Assembly: GCA_964580465.1 (NCBI GenBank)
Contig: CAZOKJ010000010.1
Span: forward strand, 1-64,000
Length of the DNA stretch: 64,000 nucleotides
Source: Taishania sp964580465
GTDB taxonomy: Bacteria > Bacteroidota > Bacteroidia > Flavobacteriales_D > Crocinitomicaceae
Reading direction: 5' to 3'
Of this stretch, positions 16,763 to 22,738 are shown one piece after another. The notes under the pieces are model-generated. The model did no database searches. It saw only the letters and a list, made by a program, of their open reading frames with translations, and was not told where the DNA came from. How positions within the stretch are numbered: position 1 is the first letter of the stretch; each line of letters begins with the position of its first letter. The translations under genes were made by a program, and so were the position numbers.

Positions 16763-17740
16763 TTAAGAATTTTCTAAAACGTAAGTAAACATCAATGGAG
16801 CACAGATAGTAGCATCAGACTCAACAATGAATTTTGGTGTGTCAATATCTAATTTTCCCCATGTGATTTTTTCGTTGGGAACTGCTCCTGAGTAAGAACC
16901 ATAAGAAGTGGTAGAATCTGAAATTTGACAAAAATAAGACCAAAATGGCACATCCTCCCATTCTAAATCTTGGTACATCATTGGTACAACACAAATAGGG
17001 AAATCACCAGCAATTCCACCACCTACTTGAAAGAAACCAACTCCTTTACCACCAGAATTTGCGCGGTACCATTCTGTTAAAAAGACCATGTATTCGATGC
17101 CTGTTTTAACAGTGTGAGCCTTTAATTTTCCTTTGATAACATTTGAAGTAAAGATGTTCCCTGTTGTAGAATCTTCCCAGCCAGGAACTACAATTGGAAG
17201 GTTCTTTTCAGCAGCGGCAACCATCCACGAGTTCTTAGGATCAATTTCATAATATTGTTCCAACACACCAGAATTAATTACTTGGTATAAAAATTCGTGA
17301 GGGAAATAACGTTCTCCTTTAGCCTCAGCTTGATGCCAAACATCTTCCAAGTGTTTTTGCAAACGACGAAAGGCCTCTTCCTCTGGAATACAAGTATCAG
17401 TAACGCGGTTGTAATGATTATCAAGCAATTCACGCTCTTGTTCAGGTGTTAAATCCCGATAATTAGGTACACGCTTATAATGAGAGTGAGCTACCAAGTT
17501 CATTACATCTTCTTCTAAATTGGCCCCAGTACACGAAATAATTTGCACTTTATCTTGACGAATCATTTCTGCCAAAATTTTTCCCATTTCAGCAGTGGAC
17601 ATAGCGCCAGCAAGGGTAATCATCATTTTACCACCGTCTTTCAAATGAGCGACATATCCTTTAGAAGCATCAACTAAAGCAGCGGCATTAAAGTGTAAGA
17701 AATACGTTTCAAGAAACGTAGAAATAGGCTTATTATTCAT
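16763..17740 (-). CDS. Deoxyhypusine synthase-like protein
   Basis: A member of the deoxyhypusine synthase superfamily (NAD-dependent transfer of the aminobutyl group of spermidine), 325 residues. The C-terminal signature is intact: GVGFFQVGGGIAGDFPI for NAD binding, SDSTTSYGSYSGAVP, and ITWGKL, whose Lys (about 296) corresponds to the Lys that forms the enzyme-imine intermediate in the eukaryotic enzyme. Bacteria lack eIF5A, so the acceptor here is likely a polyamine (homospermidine synthase-type activity) or is unknown. It is monocistronic, with TACTTTTG as its -7 box. The enzyme class is sure; the reaction is inferred. Confidence 0.9.
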   Translation of the reverse strand: MNNKPISTFLETYFLHFNAAALVDASKGYVAHLKDGGKMMITLAGAMSTAEMGKILAEMIRQDKVQIISCTGANLEEDVMNLVAHSHYKRVPNYRDLTPEQERELLDNHYNRVTDTCIPEEEAFRRLQKHLEDVWHQAEAKGERYFPHEFLYQVINSGVLEQYYEIDPKNSWMVAAAEKNLPIVVPGWEDSTTGNIFTSNVIKGKLKAHTVKTGIEYMVFLTEWYRANSGGKGVGFFQVGGGIAGDFPICVVPMMYQDLEWEDVPFWSYFCQISDSTTSYGSYSGAVPNEKITWGKLDIDTPKFIVESDATICAPLMFTYVLENS

Positions 17741-17756
17741 CGTCGTAAATTTTAAT

Positions 17757-17764
17757 CAAAAGTA
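17757..17764 (-). promoter_or_regulatory. -7 box of the deoxyhypusine synthase-like gene
   Basis: The minus strand reads TACTTTTG, a perfect TAnnTTTG match, 16 bases upstream of the start. Confidence 0.62.
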
Positions 17765-17860
17765 GGTAATAGAAATGAATTGGTGGCTATTTTCGTTGAA
17801 AAAGATTTTATTTTATTCAAAAAATACCACTTGGAATTTAATTTGTATTAAAACAATCTT

Positions 17861-17868
17861 TATATTTG
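17861..17868 (+). promoter_or_regulatory. -7 box of the membrane protein / haemoglobin pair
   Basis: TATATTTG matches TAnnTTTG. The TTG inside it is in frame with the downstream gene and should not be read as its start. Confidence 0.6.
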
Positions 17869-17901
17869 TGGTTTATACATAACAAAATTAAGTTCGACAC
17901 T

Positions 17902-18186
17902 ATGGAAAATGTAAGTTGGTATGGGAAGCAACTAATATGGTTCGAAAAATATCGTATCGGAGCAATGACGTTAATGATGTCATTTTTAAGTGTGTACGGT
18001 GCTATTGGTTCAATGCTTTCTTTAAGAAATGATTTTTATCCAGGAGTAATTTTAACTTCTGTATTCTCTATGACCTCATTGGTATTATTTATTGCTCAAC
18101 CACCTGCAAAATGGAGCATGGGAGCGTTTTATGCTGGTTTAGTAGTTAACACTATCTTTATCATTATCGGTTTAGCAATGCTTTAA
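17902..18186 (+). CDS. Small membrane protein preceding a truncated haemoglobin
   Basis: No named family recognised. The product has 94 residues and three hydrophobic segments (about residues 22-39, 47-64 and 72-93), so it is an integral inner-membrane protein with a short polar N-terminus (MENVSWYGKQLIWFEKYR). I start it at ATG 17902 because the longer TTG form begins inside the promoter. The haemoglobin gene begins two bases after its stop, which implies translational coupling and a shared function, perhaps with respiratory or nitric-oxide chemistry. That link rests only on context. Confidence 0.75.
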   Translation: MENVSWYGKQLIWFEKYRIGAMTLMMSFLSVYGAIGSMLSLRNDFYPGVILTSVFSMTSLVLFIAQPPAKWSMGAFYAGLVVNTIFIIIGLAML

Positions 18187-18188
18187 GC

Positions 18189-18569
18189 ATGAAAGAAATT
18201 GAAAACATAGAGGACATTCAGTTACTTGTGAACGATTTCTACGGTAGAATTCGAGAAGACGAGTTATTGGGTCCAATCTTTGATTCAATTATTCAAAACA
18301 GATGGGACGAGCATTTGGAGAAGATGTATCGTTTCTGGCAGACTGTACTTTTAGATGAGCATACCTATTATGGTGCGCCTTTTGTTCCTCATGCAAAAAT
18401 AGATTTGTATGAATTTCATTTTGAGCACTGGAGAGGTATTTGGTTTGCCACAGTTGATAGCCATTTCTTTGGCGAAAATGCTGAAAAAGCAAAAGCACAA
18501 GGAGACAGAATGGCGTCTATTTTTAATAGTAAAATAGATTATATCAGAGAAAATAACATTAGCTTTTGA
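18189..18569 (+). CDS. Group III truncated haemoglobin
   Basis: A 126-residue haem protein of the truncated (2-on-2) globin group III, related to Campylobacter Ctb. Visible features: NDFYGRIREDELLGPIF with a Tyr at the B10 place (Tyr18), WDEHLEKMYRFWQTVL, APFVPHAKI with the probable proximal His (His68), and HFEHWRGIW with conserved aromatics. No signal peptide is seen, so it is cytosolic. Group III globins are linked to oxygen or NO handling; the exact role here is unknown. It is the second gene after the small membrane protein and ends at a double hairpin. Confidence 0.9.
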   Translation: MKEIENIEDIQLLVNDFYGRIREDELLGPIFDSIIQNRWDEHLEKMYRFWQTVLLDEHTYYGAPFVPHAKIDLYEFHFEHWRGIWFATVDSHFFGENAEKAKAQGDRMASIFNSKIDYIRENNISF

Positions 18570-18594
18570 TAAAAAAACAATCAAATAGTTTTGA

Positions 18595-18626
18595 AGGGTG
18601 CCCGAAAAGTCAGGCACTCTTTTTTA
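18595..18626 (+). terminator. Terminator of the haemoglobin operon
   Basis: AGGGTGCC and GGCACTCT form a stem with one mismatch around CGAAAAGTCA, followed by a T-run. Confidence 0.75.
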
Positions 18627-18631
18627 TTAAA

Positions 18632-18658
18632 AAAAGCGTTCTATTATCGAACGCTTTT
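18632..18658. terminator. Second hairpin, just outside the IS left end
   Basis: AAAAGCGTTC and GAACGCTTTT form a perfect 10-bp stem around TATTATC. It may be a second terminator, or a resident hairpin next to which the IS inserted. Confidence 0.5.
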
Positions 18659-18666
18659 AAAACAAT

Positions 18667-19542
18667 TTGAATCGTCGCTTTCATACCACAAAATTTGTAA
18701 ACCGTAAATAGATTACGTTTACCTATTCGATTTTTGTTTACTGGTTAAAGTCTAAGTGGCAATGGCAATGTTCGAATTGTAGATTTAGGACAACGCTTCG
18801 CAGTGGAACGATAATGGAAAATTCGAACCTCCCCATTATGACTTGGTATCTATGCATGGCACTTATGAGTTTTAGTAAAAAAGGTATTTCTGCATTAGAG
18901 ATGCAACGTCAGCTTGGAGCCACTCGTTACCTACAGTTTGGTCTTTAATGCAACGTATTCGAACAGCAATGGGGAGAAGAGATGATAGATATAATTTAGA
19001 GGGTTTTATAGAAATGGATGAAGGATATTTTTCTACCGCAACCCCATCCACTACCCAATTGAAGAGAGGGCGTGGTAGTCAGGCAAAAGGAAAAGTAGCT
19101 GTAATGGCTGAATCTACACCTTTAGAAAACATTGAGACAGGCAAAAAAGAATCTCATTTTAGGTATGCAAAAATGAAAGTTGTTCACTCACACAATCCTA
19201 AAGAAATAAATAAGGTCTTGGCAAACAATGTTAATAAAACCTCTGTACTGATTACAGATAGAAGCACGAGTTATAGTGATTTTTCACAAATGTTCGAAAC
19301 ACATATTTCAGAAAAGTCAACCAAAGAAGTAACTAAAACAACACTAAAATGGGTGCATATTGCAATTAGTAATGCTAAAAGAAACTTATTAGGAATCTAT
19401 CATATGATAAACAAAAAATACCTTCAATATTATTTAGATGAATTTTGCTATCGCTTAAATAGAAGATATTTTGGTAAAAGACTGTTTAATAGATTGATAA
19501 TTGCTGTAATTGAACATTTGTGGTATAATTGCGACGATTCAA
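18667..19542 (+). mobile_element. Decayed IS1595-family insertion sequence
   Basis: Terminal inverted repeats bound the element: the left end (18667-18692) reads TTGAATCGTCGC then CATACCACAAA, and the right end (19517-19542), reverse-complemented, reads TTGAATCGTCGC then TATACCACAAA. They agree at 23 of 26 positions. The element is about 880 bp and contains a single broken transposase gene. Target-site duplications of 8 bp are usual in this family, but I cannot identify one confidently. The right end recurs at bases 1-55. Confidence 0.82.
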
Positions 19543-19556
19543 TTAAAAATAAATAA
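18740..19556 (+). pseudogene. ISXO2-like (IS1595 family) transposase, frameshifted and 5'-truncated
   Basis: A DDE-type transposase in two reading frames. The first part reads YWLKSKWQWQCSNCRFR, the second half of the zinc ribbon, then SGTIMENSNLP and SKKGISALEMQRQLGATRY. After CGTTAC at 18930 the frame is lost by one base: a missing C in what would be a CCC run restores PTVWSLMQRIRTAMGRRD in the downstream frame. That downstream part (18948-19556) holds the catalytic region: FIEMDEGYF, VLITDRSTSY, WVHIAISNAKRNLLGIYH and YLDEFCYRLNRRYFG. The N-terminal residues with the first zinc-ribbon Cys pair are missing, and a TAG lies upstream, so no functional start is present. Confidence 0.85.
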
Positions 19557-19613
19557 AAAAAGACAATTGCATTAAAAAAATGTTAATAATTTTTTTGATT
19601 GAAATAAATGATT

Positions 19614-19621
19614 TATATTTG
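19614..19621 (+). promoter_or_regulatory. -7 box of a small transcription unit
   Basis: TATATTTG is a perfect TAnnTTTG box. A TTTTTTG ending at 19597 lies 16 bases upstream, near the usual -33 spacing. Confidence 0.6.
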
Positions 19622-19641
19622 TATTGTAACGTTAAGTTACT

Positions 19642-19707
19642 ATGAAAGGCGTTAAAACACTGAGTAAATTTAAAAAGTATATAGTAAAAGTTAGTTTTCA
19701 TAAGTAG
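19642..19707 (+). CDS. Possible 21-residue basic peptide or small RNA
   Basis: A short ORF starts 20 bases after a strong -7 box and ends shortly before a strong terminator. It encodes MKGVKTLSKFKKYIVKVSFH plus Lys: 21 residues, seven of them Lys, amphipathic, with no Asp or Glu. The whole unit from promoter to terminator is about 130 bases, so the product could equally be a small RNA with no translation. I know of no family match. It lies between the IS right end and the msrA terminator region, with no other gene to explain the promoter. Confidence 0.45.
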   Translation: MKGVKTLSKFKKYIVKVSFHK

Positions 19708-19725
19708 TAGTAGTTAGGTAAGTTG

Positions 19726-19749
19726 AAAGGAGAGCGCTAGCTCTCCTTT
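19726..19749. terminator. Terminator of the small transcription unit
   Basis: AAAGGAGAGC and GCTCTCCTTT form a perfect 10-bp stem with a GCTA loop. There is only a weak T-tract beyond it (CGTCATTTTG). On the minus strand it lies 58 bases beyond the msrA stop and could also serve that operon. Confidence 0.7.
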
Positions 19750-19806
19750 CGTCATTTTGTTAATAACTCTAATGGCTACCGAATGTATTTTTTCAATCTT
19801 GTGTTT

Positions 19807-20421
19807 TTATTTAGCAAAAACTTTTTTGAATTTTTCAACCTTTGGACGAACTACTGACTGACAGTAGGGATTTTCTGGATTTAACTCAAAATAGTTGTGG
19901 TGGTAATTCTCCGCTTCGTAATAATTGTTGATAGGTACTATTTGAGTTACAATAGGCTGATCCCACACTTTTTCTGATGTCAACTTTTCTTTATAGGATT
20001 CAGCTAATTGTTTCTGTTCTTCTGTATGATAAAAAATAACTGAACGGTATTGTTCTCCAATGTCATTTCCTTGTCTATTTAACTGTGTTGGATTGTGGAC
20101 AAACCAAAACATTTCCAATAGTCGGTCATAGCTGATTTGTGTTTTATCAAAACGAATGCGTGCCACTTCGGCATGTCCTGTTGTACCTTCACAGACTTGT
20201 TGATACGTGGGATTTGCCAAGTGCCCACCTGCGTATCCTGGTTTAACATCTAATACTCCTTCGATGTCTTTAAAACAAGCTTCGATGCACCAAAAGCATC
20301 CTGCTCCAAATGTTGCCTCTTCTATCATGTGATTTGTTGTTTTTATTGTTGATGTGTTTTGCTGTGGCTGACAAGAGTGTATCCCCCAGCAAAGTAAAAT
20401 AAACGAGATAATTTTACCCAT
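19807..20421 (-). CDS. msrA: Peptide-methionine (S)-S-oxide reductase, exported form
   Basis: Reduces methionine-S-sulfoxide in proteins. The 204-residue product has the MsrA catalytic motif ATFGAGCFWCIEA with the nucleophilic Cys in GCFWC, followed by VKPGYAGGHLANPTYQQVCEGTTGHAEV and QYRSVIFYH. The first 20 residues are hydrophobic and end CWGIHSCQP, so it is likely exported, perhaps as a lipoprotein although the lipobox is weak. That suggests repair of envelope proteins. Its start overlaps the end of aroC by eight bases, making it the last gene of a rhodanese-aroC-msrA operon. Confidence 0.94.
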   Translation of the reverse strand: MGKIISFILLCWGIHSCQPQQNTSTIKTTNHMIEEATFGAGCFWCIEACFKDIEGVLDVKPGYAGGHLANPTYQQVCEGTTGHAEVARIRFDKTQISYDRLLEMFWFVHNPTQLNRQGNDIGEQYRSVIFYHTEEQKQLAESYKEKLTSEKVWDQPIVTQIVPINNYYEAENYHHNYFELNPENPYCQSVVRPKVEKFKKVFAK

Positions 20422-21409
20422 TAATTGGCTTTAATTGTTGGCTAATGAGCATGAAATCAGTTAATACAATAGCAGTCATTGCTTCCACTATGACTGGAGC
20501 TCGCAATGCAACACATAAATCATGTCTGCCTTTTATAGAAAATTCTTCTATTTTTTTGGTGTCCCAATTCCAACTTTCTTGTGTTTTTGGGGTTGAAGAG
20601 GCTGGTTTTATTGCAATTCTAACTACTAATTCATTTCCGTTGCTAATTCCACCATTAATTCCTCCTGAATTGTTAGTGCTAGTTGTACCGTCATTGTATA
20701 TAATTGGGTCATTGTTTTCTGAACCAAAACGACGTGCCGATTCAAAGCCGAGTCCAAATTCTACACCTTTTACAGCAGGTATAGCAAACAAAGCGTGTGC
20801 TAAAACAGATTCAATGGAGTCAAATAATGGCTCTCCGAGTCCCATGGGAACATTTTGAACGCGACATTCTATGATTCCACCTATAGTATCTTTATGGTCA
20901 ATTGCCTTTTGCAAACCTTTGTCAAGATCTTTTTCTCCAGCAATTTCAATGATTTCTGCTTTAATAACGATGTCTTTTAACAATTGCTTGGCAATGTTTC
21001 CGGCAGCAACGATACCAGTGGTTAAACGGGCACTGAAATGACCTCCTCCGCGAAAGTCTTCAAAACCACCAAATTTTTGATGAGCAACAAAATCAGCATG
21101 GCCAGGTCGTGGAATACTTCGTTGTTTTTCGTAATCTTCGGAACGTGTATTGTTATTTTCAAAAAAGATAGCAATAGGTGCACCAGTGGACTTTCCATTG
21201 AAGATGCCACTCTTGAAAATAGGAACATCATTTTCTTTGCGCGGGGTCGTTCCTTTTTGCGTGCCTCCTTTTCTACGTTCTAAATCAGCTAATAGAAGTG
21301 CTTCATCGATGGTTAAACCAGCAGGACAACCGTCAATGACGATTCCTACAGATTCACCGTGAGATTCACCGAAGATTTGAACTGAAAATATGCGTCCGAA
21401 ACGATTCAT
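20414..21409 (-). CDS. aroC: Chorismate synthase
   Basis: Catalyses the last shikimate step, EPSP to chorismate, using reduced FMN. The 331-residue product opens MNRFGRIFSVQIFGESHGESVGI with the family signature 1. It contains RRKGGTQKGTTPRKENDVPIF, RPGHADFVAHQKFGGFEDFRGGGHFSARLTT and GGINGGISNGNELVVRIAIKP. The start is ATG 21409, which shares its A with the TGA stop of the upstream rhodanese gene (TGATG), so translation is coupled. A TTG one codon earlier is in frame but unlikely. Confidence 0.97.
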   Translation of the reverse strand: MNRFGRIFSVQIFGESHGESVGIVIDGCPAGLTIDEALLLADLERRKGGTQKGTTPRKENDVPIFKSGIFNGKSTGAPIAIFFENNNTRSEDYEKQRSIPRPGHADFVAHQKFGGFEDFRGGGHFSARLTTGIVAAGNIAKQLLKDIVIKAEIIEIAGEKDLDKGLQKAIDHKDTIGGIIECRVQNVPMGLGEPLFDSIESVLAHALFAIPAVKGVEFGLGFESARRFGSENNDPIIYNDGTTSTNNSGGINGGISNGNELVVRIAIKPASSTPKTQESWNWDTKKIEEFSIKGRHDLCVALRAPVIVEAMTAIVLTDFMLISQQLKPING

Positions 21410-21723
21410 CAATCTTGATTTTTTTGTTGCTTATCCATAATCCACGCGATAATGCCTCCTTGTAAATTGTACAAATTGGTATAACCATGGTTTTCTTCCA
21501 ACCAGTTAATCACACTAGCACTTCGCATTCCTGATTTGCAGTGAATGACCACTTTCCCTTCCTTTGGAATTTCAGAAAAACGGTCTTCTAGTTGACTTTT
21601 AGGAACCAATTTCCCTTTGATATTCGTAGAGTCGTATTCTCCTTGTTCGCGCACGTCGATGAGTGTAAATGACTCACCACTTGCTTGCATTTCTTTTAAT
21701 TCTTTAACCGTAATTGATTTCAT
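21409..21723 (-). CDS. Single-domain rhodanese-like sulfurtransferase
   Basis: A 104-residue stand-alone rhodanese domain, cytosolic. The active-site loop is VVIHCKSGMRSA with the persulfide Cys at residue 62; FTLIDVREQGEYDSTNIKG is the usual N-terminal signature. The loop CKSGMR is of the GlpE/PspE type. The start at 21723 (MKSITVKELKEM) is preferred over an upstream TTG that adds 12 residues. It leads the aroC-msrA operon with overlapping stop and start. Its sulfur acceptor is unknown. Confidence 0.9.
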   Translation of the reverse strand: MKSITVKELKEMQASGESFTLIDVREQGEYDSTNIKGKLVPKSQLEDRFSEIPKEGKVVIHCKSGMRSASVINWLEENHGYTNLYNLQGGIIAWIMDKQQKNQD

Positions 21724-21764
21724 AATTGTAAAATTAAGTGCTTTTCTGTTTAAAAACAAGAAAT

Positions 21765-22652
21765 TTATTGAAATATCTGATGCTTTATAAAGGTATTTTT
21801 TAAATCCATTAAAAACAAAGTCTCTTTTCGTTTGATAAAACTGAAATAAAAACGTTCTCTACTAACGACGAGTTGCATTGCATTTAAAAATGCTACTCCT
21901 TCAATTTGTGAAAAAGGTTGTTTAATGTTGATAAAAAGATGTTTTCCAGAGAAATAATCATTCCCGTTGAAGTCATATAAAACAACTAAATAAGGTTGTA
22001 ATAATTTGGAATAAGCTGTTAATACAACTATCTTATTTGAAGGATGCACTGTTGCTCCAGTGATCAGTCCTTTGGCTTTTAGTTGGCTTACTCTTTCAGC
22101 TGCATGCCAGCCTGCTTTATTAGGAATATGGTACAATGTGCTACGTTTTGATTTCCATTCTTTTGTAAAGAGGTGTATGTAATCATTGTCAACTAAGAAG
22201 GCTTCACAATCAAAATTTGTTTTATTATTTTTAGTTTTAGAAAAATTAGTTTGCTCAGGATAGTAAAAGCCAATGGTATCTGTTTCATTGGTTTCTTTGT
22301 GAATGCGAAGTACGTGCAAGTTTTTTCTATTACCATGAGCATTGTTCCCAAAATCTCCAATATAAAAATAGTTTGCATCTTCTTTGGTTTCTTCCCAATC
22401 AGTTACGTTTAATTTTGAGAATGTAATTGTAGTAAAATTATCCGTAACAGGGAGTTGAAAGCCATATAATTTGTTGTCATTGTCATCATTGTGAGTCCAA
22501 AGTATACCATTTGAGAAGAATAAACTAGATGTTTCTTGTACAGCATGAGGAAGGTTCAAAATGACTTTGTCTTGTTTGTGAAGTCTTATTTTAGATTGTG
22601 ACCAAAGACTATAGGATAACAATAAAAAGAATAGTATGATAAAAAATCGCAT
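21765..22652 (-). CDS. Secreted protein of unknown function, beta-propeller-like
   Basis: A 295-residue exported protein with a signal peptide (residues 1-19, ending LWSQS). The stretch SSLFFSNGILWTHNDDNDNKLYGF, then VTDWEETKEDANYFYIGDFGNNAHGNRK, resembles a Bacteroidota family often found with T9SS domains. Here the T9SS domain is absent. The W-T-H-N-D and W-E-x-T/I plus Y-I-G-D-F-G-N-N blocks repeat across that family and suggest a propeller. Function unknown. TATCTTTG is the likely -7 box. Confidence 0.75.
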   Translation of the reverse strand: MRFFIILFFLLLSYSLWSQSKIRLHKQDKVILNLPHAVQETSSLFFSNGILWTHNDDNDNKLYGFQLPVTDNFTTITFSKLNVTDWEETKEDANYFYIGDFGNNAHGNRKNLHVLRIHKETNETDTIGFYYPEQTNFSKTKNNKTNFDCEAFLVDNDYIHLFTKEWKSKRSTLYHIPNKAGWHAAERVSQLKAKGLITGATVHPSNKIVVLTAYSKLLQPYLVVLYDFNGNDYFSGKHLFINIKQPFSQIEGVAFLNAMQLVVSRERFYFSFIKRKETLFLMDLKNTFIKHQIFQ

Positions 22653-22674
22653 TGTTTATCAGTTATGAATTTAT

Positions 22675-22682
22675 CAAAGATA
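22675..22682 (-). promoter_or_regulatory. -7 box of the 22652 gene
   Basis: The minus strand reads TATCTTTG (TAnnTTTG), 22 bases upstream of the start and next to the terminator of the S46 peptidase gene. Confidence 0.6.
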
Positions 22683-22687
22683 TAAAA

Positions 22688-22717
22688 AAAGAGCCATTCA
22701 GTTGTGAATGGCTCTTT
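22688..22717 (-). terminator. Terminator of the S46 peptidase gene
   Basis: AAAGAGCCATTCA and TGAATGGCTCTTT form a perfect 13-bp stem around GTTG, with an A-run on the plus strand that gives a U-tract on the minus strand. Confidence 0.85.
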
Positions 22718-22738
22718 GTAATTATCTGATCTCAGTGA

